Source: Labilithrix sp.
GTDB lineage: Bacteria > Myxococcota_A > Polyangia > Polyangiales > Polyangiaceae
Reading direction: 5' to 3'
Length of the DNA: 33,489 nt
Assembly: GCA_028287065.1 (NCBI GenBank)
Contig: JAQBQJ010000072.1
Location: forward strand, 1-33,489
The position numbers and the translations under genes were made by a program. This document shows, one piece after another, positions 7,568 through 14,597 of this stretch. Within the stretch, counting starts at the first letter, position 1, and the number at the start of each line of letters is the position of its first letter. The notes under the pieces were generated by a model. The model saw only the letters and a list, made by a program, of their open reading frames with translations. It was not told the origin of the DNA and ran no database searches.

Positions 7568-10500
7568 ACGGCCTCGAGCTCGGGGTCGTGGGTCTTCGGA
7601 GGCGTGCGGCGGAGGATGCTGTACATGACGGGCACGAAGAAGAGAGTGGTGAGCGTTGCGAGGACGAGGCCGCCGATGACGGCGCGGCCGAGCGGCGCGT
7701 TCTGCTCGCCGCCTTCGCCGAGACCGAGCGACATCGGGAGCATGCCGATGATCATCGCGAGCGCCGTCATCAGCACGGGACGAAGGCGCGTCATGCCCGC
7801 CGCGAGCGCGGCGTCGGTCGCGCCTCGGCCGACGGTGCGCTGATCGTTCGCGAAGGTGACGACGAGGATGCTGTTCGCCGTCGCCACGCCGACGCACATG
7901 ATCGAGCCCATCAGCGCGGGGACGCTGAGCGTGGTGTGCGTGAGGAACAGGATCCAGGCGATGCCCGCGATCGCGCCCGGCAGCGCCATCAGGATGACGA
8001 ACGGGTCGAGCCACGACTGGAAGTTCACGACCATGAGCAGATACACGAGGAGCACGGCGAAGATCAGACCGTAGCCGAGGCCCTGGAACGACGACTCCAT
8101 GCTCTCGGCCTGGCCCTTGATCCGGACCGTGGTGCCGCGCGGGAAGCTCGGTTTCAGCTCGTTCACGATGCCGTTGACCGCGCCCGCGACCGATCCGAGA
8201 TCGGCGCCGTCGACGCTGACCTGGACGTCGTACGTCCGCGACGCGTTGAAGTGCGTGACGTTCGCCGGCCCCGCCGAGCGCGACACCTGCGCGACGTTCG
8301 ACAAGAACTGCGGAGCGCCGGACTCGCCGGTCGAGAGCGGCGTCTGCCCGAGGTCCTCGATCGAGCCGAGCTCGTATTGCGGGGTCTGCACGGCGACGAG
8401 GTACTGCACGCCGCGCTTCGCATCGAGCCAGTAGCTCGGCGACACCTGCGAGCTCGACGAGAGCGAGATCAGGAGGTCGCTCGCGATGTCGCGCTCCGTG
8501 AGGTTCTGCTGCCGCGCCATCGTCCGATCGACGTCGATCTTGATCTGAGGAACGCGCGGGACCTGCGCGAGGTGCACGTCGACCGCGCCCGGCACCTTCG
8601 AGACGCGCCCGGCGATCTGCTTCGCGACCTCGTACGTCGCGTCCTCGTTACCCACGCCGCCGACGACCTGGACGTCGATCGGCGCAGCGAGGCCGAAGTT
8701 CAGGACCTGCGTCGAGATGTCCGGCGCGAGGAAGAAGAACGTCGTGCCCGGGTACTTGTCGTGCAGCACCTGCCGCAGCTTGCGGACGTAGCCGGCCGTA
8801 GGCTCGTGGTCCTCCTTCAGCGCGATCAGGATGTCGCCGTCGGCCGGGGAGATCGACGTGCCCTCGCTCAGCGAGAGGTTGATGCCGCTGTAAGGCGTGC
8901 CGATGTTGTCGAGCATCGTGTCGATGCCCTCGGCCGGGATGACGGTCTTGATCGTCCCTTCGATGTCGGCGAAGCGCCGCTCGCTCTCCTCGATGCGCAT
9001 GCCGGGCTCGCTGCGGACATGCAGCTTGATGAGGCCGGCGTCGACGCTCGGGAAGAAGTCGCGCCCGATGAGCGGCAGGAGCGCGGTGACCGACGCGACG
9101 ACGAGGACCATGAAGGTCACCGCGAACGCAGCGCGATGACGGAGCGAGAGCGCGAGGAGTCGCCCGTAGCGCGTGCGCAGCGCGTCGAAGCCACGATTGA
9201 AGCCGGCGAACAGCCGCTCGAAGAAGCTCCGCGGCACGCCGGCGTGGCCGTGCGCGTGCGCCTCGGACTCCTTCCGGAGCAGGAAGTGCACGAGCGTGGG
9301 CACGAGCGTTCGCGACAGGAAGTACGACATCATCATCGCGAACACGACCGCCATCGCGAGCGGCACGAACAGCGACTTCGCCGACCCGGTGATGAACGCG
9401 ACCGGCACGAACACGATGCAGATGCAGAGCGTCGACACGAACGCGGGCGTGGCGATCTCCTGCGCGCCGTCGATGATGGCGCGCACGAAGGGCTTCTTCT
9501 GCGCCATGTTGCGATGGATGTTCTCGATCGACACGGTCGCGTCGTCGACGAGGATGCCGACGGCGAGCGCCATGCCTCCGAGCGTCATGACGTTCAGGCT
9601 CTGGCCGAGCAGCGCCAGGACGATGATCGACGTGAGGATCGAGAGCGGAATGGAAACGACGACGATCAGCGTGCTCCGCCAGCTCCCGAGGAAGAGCAGG
9701 ATCATGAGCGCGGTGAGACCAGCGGCGATCGCCGCCTCCTTCACGACGCCGTCGACGGCGGCTCGCACGAACAGCGACTGATCGAAGAGCAGCGAGACCT
9801 TCAGCTCCTTCGGCAGCTTCGCGAGCGTCGCTGGAAGCGCTTCGCGGATGTGCTTCACGATGTCGAGCGTGCTCACGTTTCCGTTCTTGAGGACGGACAT
9901 GAGGACGGAGCGCTTGCCGCCCACGTGCACCATGTTCGTCTGCGGCGAATAGCCGTCGCGCACGTTGCCGACGTCGCGCACGTAGACCGTCGTCCCCTTC
10001 ACGCTCTTGATCGGGAGATCGCCGATCTCCTTGATGACCTCCGGGCTGCTGTTGAGCAGGACGGGGTACTCGTTCGTGCCCATCTTCGTCGTGCCGGTCG
10101 GCAGGATGACGTTCTGGGTCGCGATCGCGTTGTTCACGTCGCGCGGCGACAGCCCGAACCCGTAGAGGCGCGCGGGATCGATGTCGACCATGATCTGGCG
10201 CTGCTTGCCGCCGTACGGCCACGGGATCTGCGTGCCCTGGATGGTCGCGAGGTCCGCGCGCACGAAGTTCGTGCCGTAGTCGAAGAGCTGCTGCTCGCTC
10301 AGCGCGTCACTCTCGAGCGCTGCCTGGAGGATCGGAACGTTCGACGCGCTGTAGCGGATGATGAAGGGCGGCGTGGCGCCGGGCGGCATCTGCTTCAGCA
10401 CGGACTGCGAGACGGCGGTCACCTGGGCGGTCGCGGCGTCGATGTGCGCGCCGGGCTGGAAGTAGATCTTCACGACCGCGATGCCGGTCAGCGACTGGCT

Positions 10501-10746
10501 CTCGACGTGCTCGATGTCGTTGACCGTCGTCGTGAGAATGCGCTCGTAGTTCGTGACGATGCGCTTCTCCATCTCCTCGGGAGAGAGGCCCGTGTAGTTC
10601 CAGATGACGGAGATGACCGGGATGTCGATGTCCGGGAAGATGTCCGTCGGCATCCGGATGATGGAAAACACCCCCATGATGACGATGAGCATCGCCATCA
10701 CGACGAACGTGTACGGGCGCCGCAGCGCGATTCTAACGAGCCACAT
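7564..10746 (-). CDS. RND multidrug/solute efflux permease (AcrB-like)
   Basis: 1060 residues, the usual length for hydrophobe/amphiphile RND pumps. The first transmembrane segment is followed by the hallmark MPTDIFPDIDIPVISV. Large periplasmic loops lie at about 33-340 and 560-870. Transmembrane helix 4 carries the paired aspartates of the proton relay (D401 and D402 in ILVDDATVSIEN), equivalent to D407/D408 of AcrB. The C-terminal half repeats the architecture and ends with helices reading ALMGSIMCVGVATANSILVV and RPVLMTALAMIIGMLPMSLG. It exports substrates by proton exchange with the adaptor encoded downstream. The Asp pair fits the drug/hydrophobe class, whereas heavy-metal pumps usually carry a different helix-4 motif, but the substrate cannot be told. 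It is divergent from the LysR gene, which probably controls it. Confidence 0.95.
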   Translation of the reverse strand: MWLVRIALRRPYTFVVMAMLIVIMGVFSIIRMPTDIFPDIDIPVISVIWNYTGLSPEEMEKRIVTNYERILTTTVNDIEHVESQSLTGIAVVKIYFQPGAHIDAATAQVTAVSQSVLKQMPPGATPPFIIRYSASNVPILQAALESDALSEQQLFDYGTNFVRADLATIQGTQIPWPYGGKQRQIMVDIDPARLYGFGLSPRDVNNAIATQNVILPTGTTKMGTNEYPVLLNSSPEVIKEIGDLPIKSVKGTTVYVRDVGNVRDGYSPQTNMVHVGGKRSVLMSVLKNGNVSTLDIVKHIREALPATLAKLPKELKVSLLFDQSLFVRAAVDGVVKEAAIAAGLTALMILLFLGSWRSTLIVVVSIPLSILTSIIVLALLGQSLNVMTLGGMALAVGILVDDATVSIENIHRNMAQKKPFVRAIIDGAQEIATPAFVSTLCICIVFVPVAFITGSAKSLFVPLAMAVVFAMMMSYFLSRTLVPTLVHFLLRKESEAHAHGHAGVPRSFFERLFAGFNRGFDALRTRYGRLLALSLRHRAAFAVTFMVLVVASVTALLPLIGRDFFPSVDAGLIKLHVRSEPGMRIEESERRFADIEGTIKTVIPAEGIDTMLDNIGTPYSGINLSLSEGTSISPADGDILIALKEDHEPTAGYVRKLRQVLHDKYPGTTFFFLAPDISTQVLNFGLAAPIDVQVVGGVGNEDATYEVAKQIAGRVSKVPGAVDVHLAQVPRVPQIKIDVDRTMARQQNLTERDIASDLLISLSSSSQVSPSYWLDAKRGVQYLVAVQTPQYELGSIEDLGQTPLSTGESGAPQFLSNVAQVSRSAGPANVTHFNASRTYDVQVSVDGADLGSVAGAVNGIVNELKPSFPRGTTVRIKGQAESMESSFQGLGYGLIFAVLLVYLLMVVNFQSWLDPFVILMALPGAIAGIAWILFLTHTTLSVPALMGSIMCVGVATANSILVVTFANDQRTVGRGATDAALAAGMTRLRPVLMTALAMIIGMLPMSLGLGEGGEQNAPLGRAVIGGLVLATLTTLFFVPVMYSILRRTPPKTHDPELEAV

Positions 10747-10832
10747 GGAGGGATCCGGCGATCAGCGTAGATGCCGCCCCACGTCATGCCGTCGCGACAC
10801 TGATGCGTCCAATACGGTCTTTGGTACGCTCT

Positions 10833-10849
10833 GATACCCTATAGGTATC
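10833..10849. promoter_or_regulatory. LysR-type operator palindrome
   Basis: A perfect inverted repeat, GATACC-CTATA-GGTATC, in the 111-base gap between the divergent RND permease and LysR genes. It contains the T-N11-A core typical of LysR regulators (T10835 to A10847, inside ATAC-N7-GTAT). It ends 8 bases before the LysR start codon, where binding would block the regulator's own expression. A weaker related element (TAC...GTA, 10813-10826) lies one turn upstream, consistent with the recognition-site plus activation-site layout of LysR regulation. Confidence 0.7.
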
Positions 10850-10857
10850 GAGTTGCC

Positions 10858-11736
10858 ATGGAGCTCCGTCATCTTCGTTACTTCGTCGCGGTCGCCGAGG
10901 AAAAGCACTTCGGCCGGGCCGCTGCGCGACTCCGTATCGCGCAGCCTCCTCTCAGTCGGCAGATCCAGGCGCTGGAGAACGAGCTCGGCTTCAAGCTCTT
11001 CGAGCGCACCCGCCGGCAGGTCGAGCTGACGGCGGCAGGGCTCGTGCTGCTCGACCACACGCGCCGCGTCTTCGATGCGCTCGAGCTCGCTGTCCACGAG
11101 GCCGATCGCGCGAGCCGCGGCGAGAGCGGGCGCGTCGTCGTCGGCTATCCGTCGACGTTCGCGTACAGCGGGCTGCCGGAGCTCGTCCGCGCGTTCCGCA
11201 GCAAATTCCCGGGCGTCGAGGTCGTCCTCCGCGAGCTCGCGCCGCAGCTCCAGGTCGAGGCGCTCCGCGACGGCGGCATCGACGTCGGCTTCGTGCGCGC
11301 GCCGCTCTCCGAGCCGGGGCTCACCACCGAGCTCGTGCGGCGAGAGCCCCTGCTCGCGGCGCTGCCGAGCGGGCATCCGCTCGCGTCGCGAAAGGTCATC
11401 CCGCTCGGGCTGCTTGCGCGGGAGCCCTTCGTGATGTTCCCGCGCGTGCGCGGACCCGCGTACTTCGATCACCTCGTGCGGCTCTGCAACGACGCCGGAT
11501 TCACGCCGCGCATCGTGCAAGAGGCGGCGCAGCTCGACATCGTGAGCCTCGTCGCCGCGGGCCTCGGCGTTTCGCTGCTGCCGTCGTCGATGCGGAAGAT
11601 CCGCCGCGCCGGAATCGTGCTGCGGCCGATCGTCGGCAACCCGCGCACCGATCTGCTGGTCGCGTGGTCCGCGCGAAGCTCGTCGGCTGTGCTTCGCGAG
11701 TTCCTCGACGTCGTCCGCCGCTACGCCTCGAAGTAG
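10858..11736 (+). CDS. LysR-family transcriptional regulator
   Basis: 292 residues, the normal family length. The N-terminal winged helix-turn-helix is textbook: MELRHLRYFVAVAEEKHFGRA, then AARLRIAQPPLSRQIQALE and LFERTRRQVELTAAG, with a linker helix to about residue 90. The C-terminal part (92-292) is the type 2 periplasmic-binding-like effector domain, starting VVVGYPSTFAYSGLPELVRAF. The LRHLRYFVAVAEE...FGRAA...PLSRQIQ pattern resembles the subgroup with CatR/BenM-type members that sense small aromatic or organic acids, but the effector is unknown. It is divergent from the RND operon with a T-N11-A palindrome between them, so activation of the pump and autorepression are likely. Confidence 0.93.
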   Translation: MELRHLRYFVAVAEEKHFGRAAARLRIAQPPLSRQIQALENELGFKLFERTRRQVELTAAGLVLLDHTRRVFDALELAVHEADRASRGESGRVVVGYPSTFAYSGLPELVRAFRSKFPGVEVVLRELAPQLQVEALRDGGIDVGFVRAPLSEPGLTTELVRREPLLAALPSGHPLASRKVIPLGLLAREPFVMFPRVRGPAYFDHLVRLCNDAGFTPRIVQEAAQLDIVSLVAAGLGVSLLPSSMRKIRRAGIVLRPIVGNPRTDLLVAWSARSSSAVLREFLDVVRRYASK

Positions 11737-11748
11737 CGCGCGCGGAGC

Positions 11749-12267
11749 TCAGTCCTCGTCTTCTTCGTCCTCGTCCTCGTCGTCATCGTCGTCGTCGTCG
11801 TCGTCCTCGTCCTCGTCGTCATCCGCATCGTCGTCGTCGTCGTCGTCATCGTCGTCTTCGTCGTTGTCGCGATCGTCGAACGGATCCTGCAGCTCCTCGG
11901 CGAGCTTCTCGGCCTTCTTGCCGCCGTCGGGCGCTTCGAAGGTGCCGTCGATGATCTCGACGCCGGTAGCCTTGGTCGTACCGGCCTCGAAGACCTTCCC
12001 GTTGTCCCCCGCGGGCAGGTACCAGAGGTCGAACAGGGGCTTGTCCTTCCCCTCCTTCATCACCGTCCAGAGCTCCGCGTGCTGGTCCTCGACTTCCTCG
12101 TCGAGCTCCTCGGCCATGTGCTTGAAGTAGTCGCTCGGCTTCTTGCATGGAGCGCCGGCCATCTCGGTTTTCGCGGCCGAGAGGAACTGGTCGCGACGAG
12201 AGCCGGTGAGAGCATCGATCTCCTCGGTGCCCTTGGGCGACGAGTGAAGCTTCAGGGTGTAGGCCAT
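11749..12267 (-). CDS. Small protein with poly-Asp/Glu tail
   Basis: 172 residues from the ATG at 12265-12267; the frame stays open upstream, but MAYTLKLHS is the most natural start. Residues 1-130 are polar and look folded, with one Cys (C41) and a region reading LFDLWYLPAGDNGKVFEAGTTKATGVEIIDGTF. There is no signal peptide or membrane segment. Residues 131-172 are almost wholly acidic (39 of 42 are Asp or Glu), giving a very negative C-terminus. The family is not recognised. Acidic tails of this kind occur on proteins that buffer cations, mimic nucleic acids or bind basic partners; which applies here is unknown. It converges with the LysR gene (12 bases apart) and is divergent from the bufferin operon, sharing a 212-base intergenic region with it. 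Confidence 0.7.
   Translation of the reverse strand: MAYTLKLHSSPKGTEEIDALTGSRRDQFLSAAKTEMAGAPCKKPSDYFKHMAEELDEEVEDQHAELWTVMKEGKDKPLFDLWYLPAGDNGKVFEAGTTKATGVEIIDGTFEAPDGGKKAEKLAEELQDPFDDRDNDEDDDDDDDDDDADDDEDEDDDDDDDDDEDEDEEDED
11752..11877 (-). repeat. GAC/GAT/GAG triplet repeat encoding the acidic tail
   Basis: About 126 bases of near-continuous GAY and GAR codons (seen as GTC/CTC/ATC/TTC triplets on the plus strand), broken only by codons for Arg133, Asn135 and Ala148. Trinucleotide tracts like this can change length by replication slippage without breaking the frame. Confidence 0.9.
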
Positions 12268-12361
12268 GGGCGCGGTGATTACCTGGTCACGCCGCACATG
12301 GGAAGCACGCTCACGGAGAGCGCCCGTTGCCCGCACCCGCAACCGAAAAATGGCGGCGAGT

Positions 12362-12377
12362 GGGGGCCGCGGCCCCC
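12362..12377. repeat. 16-base perfect palindrome upstream of the bufferin operon
   Basis: GGGGGCCGCGGCCCCC reads the same on both strands. It lies between the divergent acidic-tail gene and the bufferin precursor gene, about 103 bases before the precursor start. It could be an operator or simply a GC-rich structure; nothing in the sequence decides this. Confidence 0.6.
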
Positions 12378-12430
12378 TTGCCGCAACAGTGTTCTATGCC
12401 GAAGCCGAATTGCAGCGTAGCCTGCGGCCG

Positions 12431-12450
12431 TCCGGTGGACGTCCGCCGGA
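12431..12450 (+). promoter_or_regulatory. Near-perfect inverted repeat before the precursor start
   Basis: TCCGGTGGAC followed directly by GTCCGCCGGA: a 20-base palindrome with one mismatch pair as DNA. As RNA the mismatch becomes a G-U pair, giving an 8-base-pair hairpin with an ACGU loop. It ends 29 bases before the precursor ATG, just upstream of the Shine-Dalgarno, so it is placed to act as an operator or as a leader hairpin. Confidence 0.5.
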
Positions 12451-12479
12451 GGTGTCATTCTGAGAAGGAAGGTTTCTTC

Positions 12480-12791
12480 ATGAAGATCGCTCATTCTTTG
12501 CTCGTCGCCGCTATCGGCGGAATCGCTCTCGGCGCCACGGCTTGCGGCGGCGCGCCCGCAGCCCCGGGCGTCACGGATCCGTCGTCGGCAGTGCCGGCAA
12601 CGCCCTCCGCTCCGTCGACGGCGATGCCGGCGACGCCCGGTGGCGCCACCGCAACCCCCGCCACGCCGGCTGCGAAGCATGCGTGCAAGGGCAAGAACGA
12701 CTGCAAGGGCCAGGGCGGCTGCAAGACCGACAAGAACTCCTGCAAGGGCCAGAACGCTTGCAAGGGTCAGGGCGGCTGCAAGACCACCTGA
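12480..12791 (+). CDS. bufA: Bufferin-like Cys-rich metallophore precursor
   Basis: 103 residues, ATG preceded by a good Shine-Dalgarno (AAGGAAGG, 12465-12472). The signal peptide (1-21) ends ATAC-GG. C22 could be lipidated (loose lipobox) or follow a type I cut site (ATA). A Pro/Ala/Thr linker (23-66) leads to a Cys/Lys/Gly core with two copies of a 15-residue unit, CKGKNDCKGQGGCKT (69-83) and CKGQNACKGQGGCKT (88-102). The six core cysteines are C69, C75, C81, C88, C94 and C100. Exported peptides with CKGxNxCKGxG repeats are known partners of DUF692/MNIO enzymes (bufferins), whose modified cysteines bind copper or similar metals. The operon context, with MNIO and partner genes downstream, supports this. 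The repeat differs from the EGKCG motif of the best-studied precursors. Which cysteines are modified is unknown. Confidence 0.82.
   Translation: MKIAHSLLVAAIGGIALGATACGGAPAAPGVTDPSSAVPATPSAPSTAMPATPGGATATPATPAAKHACKGKNDCKGQGGCKTDKNSCKGQNACKGQGGCKTT
12684..12785 (+). repeat. Two tandem 45-base units encoding the Cys repeats
   Basis: Unit 1 is 12684-12728 and unit 2 is 12741-12785, separated by 12 bases. They encode the same 15-residue Cys/Lys/Gly motif with only two residue changes, pointing to an internal duplication. Confidence 0.85.
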
Positions 12792-12805
12792 GCTTCTGCT
12801 CGGAA

Positions 12806-12841
12806 CGAGCCGCGGAAGTGTGAAGACGCTTCCGCGGCTCG
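12806..12841 (+). promoter_or_regulatory. Strong intercistronic hairpin between precursor and MNIO genes
   Basis: Two perfectly complementary 13-base arms, CGAGCCGCGGAAG (12806-12818) and its complement (12829-12841), with a 10-base loop. It starts 15 bases after the precursor stop and ends 25 bases before the MNIO start. No T-tract follows, so it is not a classical terminator. It fits a partial attenuator or a 3'-end stabiliser that lets the precursor be made in excess over its enzymes. Confidence 0.7.
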
Positions 12842-12866
12842 AGCTATTGGATACGAGGCAGTACCC

Positions 12867-13697
12867 GTGAATCGCTTCTCGCTTCCGAACCTCGGCATCG
12901 GCCTGGGTCTCAGGACTGTGCACTATGCACACATCCTCGAGCACAACCCCGCCGTCGAGTGGTTCGAGATCCTCAGCGAGAACTACATGCAGACGAAGGG
13001 GCGGCCCCTGCACTTCCTCGATCGCGTGGCCGAGCGCTACCCGATCGCCATGCACGGCGTGTCGCTCTCGATCGGCGGAACCGACCCGCTCGATCGCGCC
13101 TATCTCGCCGAGCTCGAGGCGCTCCGCAATCGAACGAAGGCGCTCTGGGTCTCGGATCATCTCTGCTGGACGGGCGTCGCGGGAAAGAACACGCACGACC
13201 TCCTGCCCATGCCGTACACCGAGGAGTCGCTGCGCCACACCGCGGCGCGCATCCGTCAGGTGCAGGACGTGCTCGGCGCGCCGCTCGCGCTCGAGAACCC
13301 GTCCACGTACGTCGAGCATGTCGGCAACACGATGAAGGAGTGGGACTTCCTCGCGGCGCTCGCGAGCGAGGCCGACTGCGCGCTGCTCCTCGACGTGAAC
13401 AACGTCTACGTCTCCGCGTACAACCACGGCTTCGACGCCGCCGATTACTTCGCGGCGATCCCGTTCGACCGCGTCGTGCAGCTGCACGTGAGCGGCCACA
13501 CGAACCACGGCACGCACATCGTCGATACGCACATCGGGCCGGTCATCGATCCCGTCTGGGAGCTGCTCGGCGAGGCCTATCGCAAGACGAACGCGAGCAT
13601 CCTGCTCGAGTGGGACGCGGAGATCCCGAGCTTCGAGGAGACGCACGCCGATGCGCTCCGCGCGAAGGACTTCCTCGTCGCCAAGGCGGGCGCATGA
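12867..13697 (+). CDS. bufB: MNIO (DUF692) multinuclear iron peptide maturase
   Basis: 276 residues from a GTG start. The sequence matches the DUF692/MNIO TIM-barrel family throughout: LGIGLGLR at the start, HNPAVEWFEILSENYM, MHGVSLSIGG (H63), VSDHLCW (D97, H98), LALENPSTYV (E143), LLLDVNNVYV (D176, N178), QLHVSGH (H207, H211), DTH (D220, H222) and LLEWD (E248). These carry the His/Asp/Glu ligands for the two- or three-iron cluster used with oxygen to convert peptide cysteines to oxazolone/thioamide or related groups. All expected ligand positions appear filled, so the enzyme is probably active. Its likely substrate is the Cys-rich precursor upstream. It overlaps the partner gene by four bases (ATGA). 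Confidence 0.95.
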   Translation: MNRFSLPNLGIGLGLRTVHYAHILEHNPAVEWFEILSENYMQTKGRPLHFLDRVAERYPIAMHGVSLSIGGTDPLDRAYLAELEALRNRTKALWVSDHLCWTGVAGKNTHDLLPMPYTEESLRHTAARIRQVQDVLGAPLALENPSTYVEHVGNTMKEWDFLAALASEADCALLLDVNNVYVSAYNHGFDAADYFAAIPFDRVVQLHVSGHTNHGTHIVDTHIGPVIDPVWELLGEAYRKTNASILLEWDAEIPSFEETHADALRAKDFLVAKAGA

Positions 13698-14557
13698 GCA
13701 CCACGCGATCCCTCCGTGACGTCCAGGTCTGGATGGTGGGCGCCATCACCGGCAAGGACGCCGACGCGAACGCGAAGGACGTCGAGAAGTACGTCACCGC
13801 GAGCGCTCGCCTGTCGGCGGCGGGTCGCTTCGACGTCTATCGCTCCGGCTATCACGCGCGTCTCTACGAGTGCTTGCTCGACGACTACCCGGTGCTCGCG
13901 GCGATCCTGAGCCGCCTGGACAGCGGCGAGGACGATCAGTTCGCCGCGCTCTGCCGCGCGTACGTCGACCGGCATCCGTCGGCGTCGCCGAACCTGAACG
14001 GCTTCGGCCGTCACATGCCGGCGTTCTGCCGCGAGGTGAAGCTCGAGCGCTTCCCCGGCTTCGATGCACTGCGCGTCTTCGCGTCCGAGCTCGCTGCGCT
14101 CGAGTGGGCGCTCGTCGAGGTGCTCCACGCCGAGACGGCACCGCCGCTCGAGATCGCGGCGCTCCAGGCGCTTCCGCCCGAGGCATGGGCCGGCGCGCGC
14201 TTCATCAAGAGCGAGGGCCTGCGCGTCTTCCGCTTCGAGTACCCGGTGAACGCGGTCTTCATCGCGAACCGCATCGACGAGATCGTCCCCGAGGTCCCCG
14301 CGCCGTCCCCGAATGCGATCGCGGTCTATCGCAAGGACATGCTGCTGTGGCGCATGGAGCTCACGCCCGCGATGCTCGGCGTGCTCGAGCCGCTGCTCGC
14401 GGGCAAGTCGCTGGGCGAAGCCCTCGCGACGATCGAAGCGGAGGTCACCGACCCCGAGGTGCTCGCGCAGACGGGCGCGAACCTGATGGTGTGGTTCCGC
14501 GAGTGGGTGGACGCGGGCTTCTTCACGCGCATCGAGCTCGCCGACGCTAAGGCGTAA
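13694..14557 (+). CDS. bufC: MNIO partner protein (BufC/HvfC, DUF2063-like)
   Basis: 287 residues, starting in the ATGA overlap with the MNIO gene. The N-terminal domain, with VYRSGYHARLYECLLDDYPVLAAIL and then HPSASPNLNGFGRHMPAF, is the helical DUF2063-type region (about 45-115). The C-terminal part includes EYPVNAVFIANRID and FREWVDAGFFTRI and resembles a winged-helix-like partner domain. In characterised MNIO systems the partner binds the precursor's leader and presents the core peptide to the iron enzyme; that role is inferred here from family and position. It is the last gene of the operon. A short hairpin follows 11 bases later, then the convergent outer-membrane protein gene. Confidence 0.9.
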   Translation: MSTTRSLRDVQVWMVGAITGKDADANAKDVEKYVTASARLSAAGRFDVYRSGYHARLYECLLDDYPVLAAILSRLDSGEDDQFAALCRAYVDRHPSASPNLNGFGRHMPAFCREVKLERFPGFDALRVFASELAALEWALVEVLHAETAPPLEIAALQALPPEAWAGARFIKSEGLRVFRFEYPVNAVFIANRIDEIVPEVPAPSPNAIAVYRKDMLLWRMELTPAMLGVLEPLLAGKSLGEALATIEAEVTDPEVLAQTGANLMVWFREWVDAGFFTRIELADAKA

Positions 14558-14568
14558 GCGAGTCCTCG

Positions 14569-14587
14569 TGCTGGCCCCGCGCCAGCA
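14569..14587 (+). terminator. Hairpin after the bufferin operon, no T-tract
   Basis: TGCTGGC (14569-14575) and GCCAGCA (14581-14587) pair perfectly around a CCCGC loop, in the 40-base gap between convergent genes. There is no run of T, so termination activity is only suggested by position. Confidence 0.4.
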
Positions 14588-14597
14588 ATCGCCAGGC

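Noticed and set aside
7568-8014. N-terminal extension of the adaptor frame to 8014
   Set aside because: The extension is Arg/His-rich shadow sequence inside the permease gene. The ATG overlapping the permease stop is the natural start.
6227-10746. Complete tripartite efflux operon
   Set aside because: No TolC-like outer-membrane channel gene is present on either side; the slot after the adaptor holds the methyltransferase remnant.
7588-10770. A 1060-codon open frame on the plus strand opposite the RND permease
   Set aside because: Its product is Arg/Asp/His-rich with no domain, and it mirrors the permease exactly. Long antisense frames are expected in very GC-rich coding DNA.
12684-12785. 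CRISPR-like direct repeats
   Set aside because: Only two coding units that translate to the same Cys motif; no spacer-repeat array.
14569-14587. Classical Rho-independent terminator after the bufferin operon
   Set aside because: The hairpin is perfect but short and has no T-tract, so it is listed only at low confidence.
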